Under the pieces are notes generated by a model. It saw only the letters and a program-made list of their open reading frames with translations. It did not search any database and was not told the DNA's origin. Both the position numbers and the translations under genes were made by a program. From NCBI GenBank assembly GCA_903813345.2, contig CAIIXF020000008.1, positions 17,034,822-17,098,821 on the forward strand: 64,000 nucleotides of DNA. Direction: 5' to 3'. The first letter of the stretch is position 1. Each line of letters starts with the position of its first letter. Shown piece after piece: positions 23,409 to 35,600 of this stretch. This DNA comes from Owenia fusiformis (taxonomy: Eukaryota; Annelida; Polychaeta; Sabellida; Oweniidae).

Positions 23409-26341
23409 CTGCAGTGGCGTAGCCAGCAAATGGTGACCAGGGGTTCGATTTTCTATGTATCCACAAATCTTCCCCTTCATCGGTGTACCTCACAAAAAAG
23501 CATTTTTTGTATTTGTCATACATACAATGTACACCCCTCCAAAAGTTTGGCAACAATTTGATTTTCTATGTTGAAATAGTTTTTGGTGAATCTTTTACTG
23601 AAAAGATATTGAAATCTGGTAGCAAAATCATACATTTAAATTTTACTGCACTTGTTTAATTGTTCAATGGAATCCAAATCAAGGGTTAGCATACATTGAG
23701 CCAACTTTTGTTAAGGGAAAATTATAACATATCTCTAAGGAACATGTTTTTGACGAGCTTCCATTGATAAATCGTCATTCCCAATTCATGCTTTAGAGTT
23801 CATTCAAAGATATTCAGACACATGCTATTTTCCCACACTTTTAGATGATTTTTGAAAAGAATCCAAATCAAAAGAATTTTATTTATATTTCATTTTGTAA
23901 GACCTCATGAACTTACAGTTATTTACTGAAAACTAGTATATTCATAGCAAATATTTTTGAAGAATGTAATACTTATTTAATCATGGCGCACAATAAAAGT
24001 CGTAATGGCTGTACGAATACTCTCAATTGGTACTGACGATAAAAGTGACAGATGACAAATATTATTGTATTACATATGAAACGAAACATTCTATCACCGT
24101 TCCGCTGTTTTTATCATTAATGACGAGAATCATGAATGTTTTGAGAAATGAAAACATTTTAGATGAACTTGTGAATCATTATAGACTTTGATTTGTTTTT
24201 GAGAAATTAACGTTTTATTATTTTATTCAAGAATGCGGCCAAATCTTTTTAAACACACGATTTGAAACTTGTGGTAGGCCAATCCTCTGTCTTTCTGGCA
24301 AGTACACTCCCCTCCAAAAGTTTGGCAACCTAACCTCCCTGCCTCCTCTTTATATTTGAATTTTTATTTACATAACCTGCGGGGAAAATACTTATAATAT
24401 TGATTAAAATGTAATTTGATTTCACTTCCAATGCCTCCAAATTTTCCCATTTTTTACCTCTTTTGTTGAATTTTGTTTATCCGCTGGTGATTATCAGTGG
24501 ATCAGTTTTTTAGAAAATAAAAAGTGATTATCAGGAAGCAATGCATATTGGTACACCATGTGATTTTTTAATATTTTTTATTATGAACTTTTTCCCTTAA
24601 CTGTATGGCATTATTTTTGCTTCTTTATTCATTAAATTCAAATATATTCGATATATGAAATATTAATATTCGCTAAATCATTTTCCATTCGGTAAAAACG
24701 TTTATATGTTTGTTACAGCAAATTAAGTTTTCAAAATAGCCAATAACTTAATACCATGTGCATTAAATTACATATTTCATTCGCTAAATGATATGTTTTT
24801 TGCGTAAATTGTTAAGGTATTTCTTAAGAGTAACACATTATATGCACACTATTGAATTTCTATTTGAACCCTACCAAAATAAGTTTGTCTATATTTACCG
24901 AATGGATTATTTTTCTATGACATAGTTAATGCATTTTACCGAAAGCTAATTTCCTATTTACCGAATGCAATAAAGTAATATTCGATAACTGTCGTTGTTG
25001 TTCGATATTTTGTCACGTGACCTCGAGATTTGCAAAATGGCCGCGCAGCTATTCTACATCGTTCAAATATATCACGTGACTGAAAGTCTCGTAAAGTATC
25101 GAAAAATAATGAAATTTATCGAATGTGGCATTCGGTATTTACCGAATATAAATAATTTAAATACCGAATGTACAAATAATTAATTGAATTATACGTGCGT
25201 TAAGGAAAACAAACAGATTCGCTGCATCACACAAATACATGTACACTGTGTATAAATATCAAATGTGAATGCCAACACAAAGAACAAGTGAAACTATTTA
25301 GCGAATATAAATTGTATAGATTATTACATTCGATAAAATAAAAAACATTCGATAGATTTGGTAAAGGTTTGGTAAATTGTTTGTTTTATTTGGTATTCAT
25401 GGAATATTTAATGTACCGAATAAAGAAGCAGTTTAAACACCATATAACTGTGAGAATGTAATACTCATTTGAAATAATAAATCTAGACTTATTTGATATA
25501 ATCCTCCTTACGCCTTTGCTTTCCTCAGCAAAAGATGACTGCATCTGACCTTTTTATTGGACAGAACTTTCCACTGCACGTAATGTGTGTACCTTTTACA
25601 CTTGTATCTAGTAACACAGACATACTCACCTAATTGCCTCCCTTAATCCATTTATTTGCTAAACATATTATAATTAATGTCATAAACGCGATCCACTAAA
25701 GTTTGATATTCTTGAAAATAGAGTAAATACTTAATACACTGAAACAGCAACATTTTAATCTTAAAATGATCTCCGAGATGAAAGTGCATCTGAAAAAGCA
25801 AAACTGATTTTTTTCGCAATCGATTTATTTTTCCTTAAAAAGTGATGGATAATAAATACCCATTCGATCAAATACTTGTGTTTATAAATGATACATATGC
25901 TTTTAATAATAACTCATTTCAAAATGTTTCTATTATTTAATATTTGCTTTTGAGGACTTGTCAGACCCGGGGACTTAGCAAGATTTTTTTTGTTTGAAAT
26001 AAAACAAAACGGAGGGGCACAGATTTGAAAGAAAATGTGTTTTCATCAGAATTAAGACAATTTGTTTATTTCACTGTAGATGGAGCAGCTTTTCATTGAT
26101 ATTTTTTCTTTGCATAATGTCATAATGCTCCGGGGTCTTCCCAAAATTAAACAATCCCACCCCGTGCCTGAGGTTGCCAATCTTTTGGAGAGAAGTGTAA
26201 ATTTACTATTTTTATCTACTAGTCATATAAATTGAATATATGTTATTGGTTATTGCAATGAATTTTCCACAAATATTTTTGGGGGGGAATCCCGACCGGG
26301 GGTTCGTCCGAACCCATCGAACCCCCGGTCCCTACGGCTAT
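23409..26341. mobile_element. 2.93-kb composite insertion inside a lectin gene
   Basis: Bounded by the 5-bp duplication GAGCA. The ends are weakly inverted: CTGCAGTGGCGTAGC...GACCAGGGGTTCGA at the left and TCGAACCCCCGGTCCCTACG at the right. Related 'ggctacg...cctg' ends occur at about 35041, 44215 and 52810. No transposase frame is visible, so it is non-autonomous, and it contains a second element at 24305-26197. Confidence 0.7.
24305..26197. mobile_element. TA-flanked inverted-repeat element nested in the lectin insertion
   Basis: Left end CACTCCCCTCCAAAAGTTTG and right end complementary to CACTTCTCTCCAAAAGATTG give about 27-bp terminal repeats. TA dinucleotides flank both sides (24303-24304, 26198-26199), the Tc1/mariner-type target. 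The interior is extremely AT-rich, with many short TTACCGAAT/ATTCGGTAA words at 24650-25420 and no transposase. Solitary ends of the same family lie at 23532 and 31494. Confidence 0.65.
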
Positions 26342-26639
26342 GAGCAGGTATACCTGTTGGGAAAACTATCACTGATGGGATTACAAAATCAACGTATTTG
26401 GACAGGCGGCAACAAATTTACTGGCCAATGGAGATGGAGTTCCGGCCCTTGCTATCATAGCAGGCTAATGACTTACTCCAACTGGTCGCCAGGTGAACCA
26501 AGCAATAGCCCCGAAAACTGTGTGGAACTTTGGAAAGGAGTGAAATGGAATAATAATGCGTGCCATGTAGTGTTGTACTTTATCTGTGAAGTAAACCTAT
26601 AGTCATGAGTTCGATTATTAAATTGTTATGAAATAAACG

Positions 26640-27245
26640 ATAAGACACTAAGTTAAGAAATAGATAGATAATGGAGTAATATGTGAAACAGTATAGTATA
26701 AAATCAGTCTTGTACGGTACGTTCTTTTATTATAACAGTTAACCCCCACCCCCCGAGAATTCATAATGGTCTTGGACCATCGGGAAAATTTGCGTTTGTG
26801 AATAATCCAACCAATTGAGATCAACAGTCATTTTCCGTCCATCTGTCCAAAATAACCACAGTTAATTTTAGTTTTATTCCATAGCAAAAAAATCTAGGAA
26901 GTAACCTTGATAAAAAATTGTTTTAGTCTTAGAGAATGTCAGTTGGGGCTCGTATCATTCCTTTGTCATGTCAAGTTTTGAAAAATACTCAAAGTACATA
27001 CTTTATTTGATAATTGTTACAATAATGCCATTTTTCTATAAATCTGTCTCCCCATTTGCCATTTTGGCAGAATTTAACATTTTCCATTGCAATTTTGTCC
27101 CCAATGGATCTGATTTTTCCTTTAACGTTAAAGGTGCTCAATGTAACTGTACTGTTGAACGGTAAAATATTTTTATTACAAAATAATGGAATTAAATTTT
27201 GAATGGCATACACTCAAATAATCTTTCCATGGTACATTCATTTTT
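26640..27245. other. Intergenic, no feature recognised
   Basis: AT-rich DNA after the lectin poly(A) signal. Open frames on both strands at 26968-27213 overlap and lack domains. Confidence 0.4.
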
Positions 27246-27246
27246 A

Positions 27247-27880
27247 TGTCACCATCAAAAAGTGGTGACTAATTGTGGTGGTCTCCGTTTTATTTTTGAC
27301 GGCGGTCGGCGGATGGCGGTTGGTGGTTGGCGATCGGCGTCTGTAACAAATTCTTACAACTTCCAATAACTTAACATATACTGTTCAGACTGACTTCAAA
27401 ATCAAAAATTTCAAAATCATCAGATACTAGTTATCAGAAGTTCAAAGCTGACTTTAGATTTGAGATTTGACCTTCAATGACTTTCTCAAGGTCAAAAAAG
27501 GTCAAAAGGATATTTTTCAACTTGCTTCAAATTAACTACTTTTTTCAAAATCATCTGCAAGTTCTCAACAGTTCAAATCTGACTATAGATTTGACCTTCA
27601 ATGAGATTCTCAAGGTCAAAAAAGATTTGACCTTCAATGACATTCTCAGAGTCAAAAAGGTCTTTTTTCAACTTGCTTCAAATTGACCAATTCATTTTTT
27701 CAAAATCATCTACAAGTTCTCAGAAATTCAAATCTGACTTAAGATTGAACTCATGATATTGTGAGCAAGGTGGTGACATTTTGTCATGTTAATGCCTTGT
27801 ATTTGATCTGTTGTTCACATCTTATGGAAGATTGGACTCATAATATTGTGAGTAACTTGATGGTGACATTTTGTCATGTT
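27247..27880. repeat. Repeat-derived block rich in TCAAGGTCA half-sites
   Basis: Starts with a GTCACCATCAAAAAGTGGTGAC hairpin. The words TTGACCTTCAATGA, CTCAAGGTCAAAAA and TTTTCAACTTGCTTCAAATT recur two to three times at 27460-27690, and GTGACATTTTGTCATGTTAATGCC twice (about 27772 and 27861). It looks like a degenerate tandem within a dispersed repeat. Confidence 0.6.
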
Positions 27881-28004
27881 AATGCCTTGATTAGAACTAG
27901 TACCATCGTGAAATATCAATTACATTATAGCATACAAGTTGATGTACAGGGTCTCAAAAAACAGGACCGTAAGAAAGTTGAATAACTCGGTCAATTTTGC
28001 CTTT

Positions 28005-29337
28005 AAAGGAGTGGTATCGATATGGTGAACTCTTTGAACACGCGTTTCTCTTAAACCAGTCATCAAAATATTCTGAAAATTTTACACATCGTCAATTTAA
28101 TGGCCATCTTTTGGATGGTAACATTATAATTTGATATATATACAGGGTGGGCCAAAAAACGCCACTTTTTTTCAAAATGCTATAACTTTTTTAATTTTTG
28201 ATACAAAATCATAATTTGCATACCAAATGAAAATTTAGGTTGTCATCTAGCCATTGATTGAATTATACACTTTTACTTGAATAAAATATGTCACCAGCGT
28301 CTCACTTAAACATGTGGGGTGTGCCATGAGAAATAAGCATAATTTGCAAAATGTTCCTGAACTGATACGGCCTGATGATCGCCAAGCTAATAGCCCTGAT
28401 GCAAACCCCAGTAAGTGTAGGGTATGGGAAGGTCTCCAGGAGATTTATGAAGGCACCCAATCTAGAAAATTTCTCAACTAAAGCTGGCATTTAAGACAGG
28501 TTGAAAAAACTTAGCTAACATTTCATTGATACTGCTATATCAGCAAGGCGACTAAAACTAAAATATATCATCAATTAGGGTGGCGGACCAATTGAACTCC
28601 CCTTTTATATCAAATATAATCCAAGTTGAAGGACTTGTTACATTATAGTATTACTAAGAAGCCCTGGCACTATATAACTGCAAAATTTGGGGTGTGTAGG
28701 TTGGAAAATAAAAAAGTTGTAGTGTCTTGAAAAAAAAGCGGCGTTTTTTGGCCCACCCTGTATATATACTTTTCCCTATATTGTTTTAGAAAACACATCA
28801 GACACTTTTTTGTTCTTGGTATCACATGTTCGGAATGAAATGAAACATCTATCCGAACCTGAATAGAACAAAACGACATAAACACAACGTGTTTAGGTCT
28901 CTCAATATTGTAATTGTACAAAGGAAAGTTTGGTTTATTTTTAAAAAAAGTATCTTGTTAATGAAATAAAAGGTTTATCTTAATTTGTATCTATTTTGGG
29001 GAATTCTGTTTTAAGTTTTTGCATATTTTCTGTTAAATCAACCAAAATTTCGTTTGTATAACTATAATATTGAGAGGTGTAAGAAAATGTTGTATATGCT
29101 AATTTGTTCCAACAAGGTTCGGAAAGACGTTTCATTTCATTCTCAAGAATTGGTAGACAGGAACAAAAAACAATTCCACTAAAAAACAAAAAATGTTAAC
29201 AAAAACAGTTATAAAAAATAGATATAAATAATTTTTGCATTAAATTGTTGCCGTGTTTTTTTACAAAATGTTTTCAATAATTGGCTTAAGAGAAAAACAT
29301 TGTTGAATTCAGTTCACCATATCGATACCTATCCTTT
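28005..29337. mobile_element. Inverted-repeat element carrying a nested mariner-like element
   Basis: Ends AAAGGAGTGGTATCGATATG at 28005 and its near complement CATATCGATACCTATCCTTT at 29318-29337 form about 27-bp terminal repeats with two mismatches. The mariner-like element at 28143-28760 sits inside. No transposase belonging to the outer element was recognised. Confidence 0.6.
28143..28760 (+). mobile_element. Mariner-like element with decayed transposase remnant
   Basis: Terminal inverted repeats of about 31 bp begin CAGGGTGGGCCAAAAAACGC and differ at one position. TA flanks both ends (28141-28142, 28761-28762). The plus strand around 28340-28480 reads NVPELIRPDDRQANSPDANP and then VWEGLQEIYEG, recognisably the transposase C-terminus around the 'NSPDLNP...W..L...' block of Tc1/mariner enzymes. 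The leucine of the motif is altered and the upstream catalytic domain is gone, so this is an internally deleted copy. Confidence 0.8.
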
Positions 29338-29339
29338 CA

Positions 29340-30030
29340 TGCCCCAAATGCGCACCTCTCCTCCCTATGCACAATGTAATCCGGCGAACAAAGTTGTTGA
29401 TGATCCTCCTACACACATTTCTTTCAGAATGGACAAGTTTATTCCAAGAACAATTGCTACTGGGGCTTACATCCTCCTAATGAAGTGTAACAGCATCCAT
29501 TGCATTCTGAACAACGCACTGCCTGGGTGGCAATGAGCAAACATGGAATCATCAGTCTTTTTTGGGTCGAAGAATTGGGTAAATTGTCAAATCTATAGCG
29601 ATTGGGAACGTAAACATGCGAATCGAAGTCCAACCTTGCGCATTCTTCTGAAGCAGTCCTAAGCTTTCCGAAGAAAATTTGAAAACAGAAAATTTGAAAA
29701 CATTCAACCGTTTAAAGCACATTTTACATCATCAGCAAACATCGAGTAATATGTCACTTTTTATTATTAAATAGTCGCTTAAAATGGAATCTTGCGGTTA
29801 TAAATTAAAAATGAAACGATTTATAAAATTATTATTGACAACTGTGTCACTGTGAAGTGAAGATAGGCATTCTGATACTCATAGTATCTCTCTCTGTTGC
29901 ATCCAGAAGGATAGAGATGGAGAGGGCGTGGCTTATTATTTGCGATTTGCAACAAGGTTGTAAGATCTATTCCATGATTTTCAATTTGCGTCACTGGACA
30001 CGATGCGCCAGATTATTAGCCTAACATGAT
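29340..30030. other. Intergenic, no feature recognised
   Basis: No exon or repeat structure was seen beyond the flanking elements. Confidence 0.35.
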
Positions 30031-30032
30031 AC

Positions 30033-30177
30033 TTATGCCTTGGTCACATTTGCTCCGATCCATCGGCCGGCGCCCGCCCGATTGAGTGTTTTGTTCAATA
30101 TTGTATTCAATTTAGAACAAAATACTCAATCGACCGGGCGCCGTAGAGAAAATCGGAGCAAATGTGACCAGGGCATT
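30033..30177. repeat. Short palindromic MITE
   Basis: Arms TGCCTTGGTCACATTTGCTC and GAGCAAATGTGACCAGGGCA, with inner GATTGAGTGTTTTGTTC/GAACAAAATACTCAATC, fold into a hairpin of about 145 nt. Confidence 0.75.
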
Positions 30178-30255
30178 ATTATCGTGCAGCTAAAATTTGC
30201 GCTGCGTCGTGGTGCGCTTGTGAAATTGCTATTGCGTTGATCGTTGTTGGAGCCT

Positions 30256-32447
30256 GAGGCCTAATTCATGAAAGCTCCGCAAGCTTGCGTGTCCGCAATG
30301 TATTTGCGGACCTATTGCGTGTCCGCAATTTATTGCGTTACGTCGTATTCACAAAGCTATCCGCAAATCCAGGGCGTGTCCGCATGTTATCTCCGTGTCC
30401 GCAAGCCATGTCAGTTTGACCCCTTATAGCGACCCTTGTTAATTTTGACCTCGGGTTGACATTCTGCTTCAAAAAATGGCTGACGAGGTCGGAAAACAAC
30501 GCTCGGAGGCTTTCTCCAGTATTCAATTAGAAGTTATGATGGACATCATAGAAAAAAGTATGATGTGTTGACGCATTCTCTAAGTGATCTGCTCACGCTT
30601 AAAAAAGAATGAGGCATGGGATTGCATTGTGAGGGAGCTAAGCTTAGATCACCAGTATCGGCGTCTTGAACCCATAATTTTACGTCCCGTTAGATAATAT
30701 ATGGTCGATATCAAGCGAAGGTAACTGCCGTCACTTTCGCATTCAAGATGGTAAGAGATAAACCCACAACCATAACAACGGAGCCAGTATATACAAAGGC
30801 GATCCCAAATGACTTCAATTGTTTCTACACAGTTCTTCATAAAAACATTGGAAACAAAAAAATCTGTAAACATTCGAGCGACGCTTGCTTCATGTCTGGC
30901 TGTTCTTCATCCTAGGATGAAAGAACAAAAAAGAGACGCATTTTGTAATTCCCTGCATCCCCAAATAAATATCTATCATTCGATGCTTTCCACACCATAC
31001 TACTAATATAATATCATTTCAAAACAGTTAATAATGATTGAAGGAAATATTCAAGAAAAATCTTCTGGTTTTCTTCGCACGTAAATCTCTGTTTCTTTTT
31101 AACATTTCTCTTTAATCCGATCTATCCTTAAAGGAATATACTTTGTTTAGATCGATAACTAACAATTTCTAATTAAAATATTCGGGGAAAACGAGTCCTT
31201 CAATCGGGGGATCCTCTGGGATTTTACAGTGTTGTTTATATATTGGTTAATTTTAGCGATCTTTTAATACCGTTAACTCACCGTTTACTTCTGAAATGGC
31301 TCTCAGGGAAATTTTCGGAAAGTTAGACCGGGGAACCCTCGAACCCCCGGTGGCTACAGAGTTGTATACCATCTAGACAGGTGAATAATGATAAAAGTTA
31401 TAACATAATCGAGAGCGAAATCTACTTCAAAATATATCCTCGGGGTGATATTGAAATTAGCAGGATGATATGGATATAAGATATGATACACTCCCCTCAA
31501 TAAGTTTGGCAACCGTTCTTGTGTTCATGGATTGACGATGACAAATAGCTACCAGAGGGTACTTTTTATTCATATTCAAAATGTACATAATTGAAGTTGC
31601 GGTGTTCCGCAACATTGAAAACTTTAAAAACTACTCATAACACATTGCTTTTACATCCATATTTGAACGTCTATATCACATTCTAATTTTTATTTTATTT
31701 ATTTAGAAAATTGTCCTGATGAAAGGACGATATATGAAATACACATGTACGTATTTCCATCACTTAAAGCTAATGTTAAATGTGTTCTCAAGGGGATTGA
31801 TTACACTGAATTTTCAGAGAGTGACTTGCGGATCTCTACAGCCACGTTTACGTCTCACGGTTTTCTCGTTTTTATGCTTTTTACGAAGCAAGTGTTCTCA
31901 CCAGTTTTTTTCTAGGTGCATTGGTGCACTTTTTGTTCAAAACTGAAAATACAGACAATGAATGTGATGAAGGAGTGATTCCTAATTGAAAAATAACATG
32001 TGTCTTTATTGAGGATTGCAGCAAAATTCCGAACATACAAACTAACCTCAAGGTTGCGGTGTTCCGCAACCTTAAAAATCTCAAAAACATACTCTGACCA
32101 GGTTGCTTTTACATCCATATTTGAACGTCTATATCACATTCAATTTTTGATGTTTTTATTGGGAAACTTAACCTGATAAAGGACAATACCAGGTTTACAC
32201 ATGTACGTATTGCCATCACTGAAAGGTAATGTTAAGTGTTTTTTCAAGAGGATTCATTACACTGAATTTTCAGAGAGTGACTTGCGGTAAGTACAGAGGT
32301 ACCGCACGATAATGACGCAATTCTCGCGGTACCGCAAGATATCTGCGGTGATGCTGACTTTGCGGTCCCTTTGTGAATTGGAAATAGCGGTACCGCAGTG
32401 AGTTGCGGAATTGCGCAGGCTTGCGGAGCTTTCATGAATTAGGCCTC
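30256..32447. mobile_element. PIF/Harbinger-like element with Myb-like protein remnant
   Basis: Inverted ends GAGGCCTAATTCATGAAAGC and GCTTTCATGAATTAGGCCTC continue inward for about 33 bp. Both subterminal zones are crowded with GTCCGCA/TGCGG words (30290-30410 and 32280-32430), as in transposase-binding arrays. At 30476 the plus strand reads MADEVGKQRSEAFSSIQLEV, and in another frame at about 30602 KKNEAWDCIVRELSLDHQYR. Together these look like the Myb/SANT-like accessory protein of PIF/Harbinger elements, broken by frameshift. No DDE transposase is seen. The superfamily is inferred, as the target duplication is unclear. Confidence 0.55.
31590..32285 (+). repeat. Direct duplication of about 230 bp, roughly 450 bp apart
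   Basis: Both units start with GTTGCGGTGTTCCGCAAC (31597 approximately and 32053), share TTGCTTTTACATCCATATTT and GAACGTCTATATCACATTC, and end with CACTGAATTTTCAGAGAGTG and ACTTGCGG. The units are diverged. They lie inside the element at 30256-32447. Confidence 0.7.
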
Positions 32448-32611
32448 TGTGCCAGATTTGTAAAGCAATTTTCCGCATTATGAATCTCAGTGTACAAATA
32501 GCTAAGCGGATTGGCGAGGTAAGGGCGCAATTCTTTTGGCAAGAGTAAATACGTTTCAGTCAAGGCCCAGCAAACATATAATTACTACATAGGGCGCTTT
32601 TACATATCGGG

Positions 32612-32645
32612 TATAAAAGTTGTGTTTTTTGAAACGCTCGTATTC
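32612..32645 (+). promoter_or_regulatory. TATA box and likely start region of the ShKT gene
   Basis: TATAAAAG at 32612-32619 lies 51 nt before the ATG at 32670. A start site about 25-30 nt downstream of the TATA box would fall near 32643, giving a short leader of about 27 nt. Confidence 0.55.
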
Positions 32646-32669
32646 GTTACTGAACATCACTGCTTCAAG

Positions 32670-35600
32670 ATGCAAAAAGTTTTTTTAGTACTCGTCCTTC
32701 TTGCCGTGGGGGCCACTGTTAAAGGTATGTATTTTCATCTATAGTGTCTTCATCTGTGAATGTATTTTTCCATTTATACAGAATGTATAGAAATTAGAAA
32801 ATTTAGTGACCTACTTATTTTGTACATTTAAAAAGTAGGTCACTGAATTTTCTCATTTCTGAAACATTTTATAAAAACAATATTCTCTTTATTCTTGTCT
32901 AGGTAGATTAGTGCACTCTTTTTGTAAAACTGAAAGATGTAGAGCATATATGGAATGATTTATATGGTTATCATCTTTCAGTTTTGATCAACAGATCAAA
33001 GAGTGCATGAATATATATACCGTTGTTTTTATATTATGAAACCCATTTTATTACAAATTGGTTCATGAAATTCGAAAGTTTCATGAAAATACTCATCATG
33101 CGGATCTCCCTTGGAAAATATTCCAGATATATGAAAAATTCAATGTCCTACATTTCTTGTGCTTTTTATAAGTGGGTCACCATTTTTTTTTCATTTTCAA
33201 CTATGAAGATAGTAATCCTCAACTAATAAGCTAGGTGTGATTTAAGTCATTTGATTGCTTATTTTATTGGTTTAATTAAATCAAAAGAAGGAATTGTAAG
33301 CTGATTTTTTTGTATTCAGGTGAAGGACTACTTAAGCGTCTCGTCGACCAGCTAACACTCGAACTGGAAGAAAGAAATGAACTTGGTTAGTATAATAGGT
33401 CGCTCTGCAATAGCAGGCCCAGGAATATATTTGAGAACTGGGAAAGGAAAACCAAGATGTGCACAGGTGATCCATTCGATTACGCTGGTTACCGAAACGG
33501 TTCGTTTCGGTAACAAAATGTCGGAACGTTTTAGAAAATGTATATTTTTGCGAAAAAATATCTCAGTAGACACCAGAATCCTGGATTTAATTCCTCACTT
33601 AAGTTACAGAAACGGTTTGGTTTAAAAGTGCAGATCTTAACAACTATTTTTCGAAATACCATTTCTGAACTTAAGTGAGGAATTAAATCGACGATTCTGT
33701 TGTCTTCTGAACTATTTGTTCGCAAATGTGTACATTTTCTTAAAAATATGTTACTGATACTGATACACGTTTGTGTTAAAATGCCGTGAGAATTCTGCCT
33801 ACAAGGTGTGAAATAAGGAAAAAAGAAAAATCGTAGCTTCGATGTTCCGACATTTTGTTACCGAAACGAACCGTTTCGGTAACCAGCGTTTACAATCGAG
33901 TGGATCACCAGTGATATGAAGACAGAAGAAGGGATATATTTTTAAGGTACATGTCCCGGGTACATGTGTAGTTGTTCACTGGTAATAAGTGGCTCCATGT
34001 TAAAAATAGGAGCATTGATTGGGCGAATGTTAAGCATTAAGACCATGACAATTCAAGCAAGCTCGGGCTATATTGACGTCAGACCTCAGGCATATATTCA
34101 ATGATAGGGACATAATTGCTAAATATCTTTATGTATTCATCTTTTCTTATCCATATTAGATATTAAAAACATTTCAAGGAATATATGTTCATCGCTACCA
34201 AAAAGCTCAACAGTCAGCGACACTAAATGTGTTGACAAGGCCATCGTACAAATTATTTAGTCATTGTATTGCCTCAAATACATGCCAACAGAACACAGTT
34301 GAAACTGCGTTTTACTTTTTGCGTAATCAGAACTCACGTGTATAATATTACCAACATGAATCAGCCGCGATCTCTCGGGCAAAGAGTCTTCAAGAATGAC
34401 TCGACTGAGAATTGTTGAAATTGAGTTTCAATATTTTTGGGCGTTATTAAAATATGCGGGGTGGCTCAAAATGATCGGCCAAGGCATTCCGTTCAGGTAA
34501 GGATCTCTGAACAATTTTATCATGAACAGGTAGATGGGAGTTTTCGGGATCATCTCACTGCAAGGATGGGACAATGATCACCTCGTTCACAATCAACGAA
34601 AGCTCTTGAATTAAACAATGGTTATATATGGTTCCCGGGCCTCCAGAGAATTGAATACGTCTTAAGAAGGTTTTAAACAACATGTTTCCATAATGGATTC
34701 AAGAAATATTTAAACTCACATATAGGAATGACAATGTCGGTGGTCACATTTAAGCATTTAAGAATATCATCTGTCAACATTTCTTAGGATGGCAACTTAC
34801 GTTCATAATGTTTCATTTTTTAAGCTTACACTTAATACTATAGTATAGTCGTAACCAGGGGGGGGGCGATAGGTGCGATCAGTGATCACCCCCCCCCCCC
34901 CAACCAATAAAAATAAACCCATGGGAAAGAAGAAGAAAAGAGCTTTAAAATGCTTTTTAGCTCAATTTTGAAGGAAGTTCCATCAATTTTTGTAAAATTC
35001 AAAATAAATCCTATTTTTTGGCTTGTTTATGCCACAATTACACCCCCCTGGCTACGCCTACGCCCTCTGACTGAAAGCTGGCTACGCCCCTGATAGTATA
35101 CTCGTAGTCCTACACTTGATAAACTAAAATACAGAGAAAAGCTTTAGACGTGGGTCTCAAAATGATTCATATTTTCTCAAACCACAATTACCATTGTATT
35201 TAGTATACTAGTTTACATATTGAAACATTCACTTTCAGCTGCCCTCGAACGGGAACTAGGCCTCGGGGTGCTGGTTCAGACTGATGACAACAACCAAAAA
35301 GAAGAAGAAGGTAGTCAATTTTAGATACAATAGTTCTGTAATGACCAGATGATTCTCATGAGCTTTACAGGGTGTCAAATAAGTCGCGTCCCCCCTGCAA
35401 TAGCTAAAACCTTAATAGATGGTGCCTAGTGTGATATACCATTGGAAAGATCATACAAAGTTATGTTAACTCACCAACTCTCAAGTATTTTGGATGAACT
35501 TCACCTATATTTTCACGATGTCTTTTATAGTTAGCATACCCTCCTTTAAAGGGTGACGCATATCGTTTAGCAAATCGAACGCTCGTTTCTGGTGTTGCTC

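Larger units (their letters stand above)
22900..26602 (+). pseudogene. Collectin-like lectin split by a 2.9-kb insertion in the lectin domain
   Basis: The ATG at 22900 (chosen by alignment to the 20807 gene) opens a signal peptide, [12 protein letters not shown] and about 30 Gly-X-Y triplets, a clearly longer stalk than its neighbour's 18. The lectin domain begins normally ([38 protein letters not shown]) but is broken at 23408. Its second half resumes at 26342: RIWTGGNKFTGQWRW, NWSPGEPSNS, WNN in place of WND, and YFICEVNL, ending TAG at 26600-26602, with AATAAA at 26632-26637. The five bases GAGCA occur on both sides (23404-23408 and 26342-26346), and removing one copy plus the insert joins the frame exactly. 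Read as is, the first part ends after a few foreign residues at 23436. The insert has no consensus intron ends at its borders. Confidence 0.85.
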
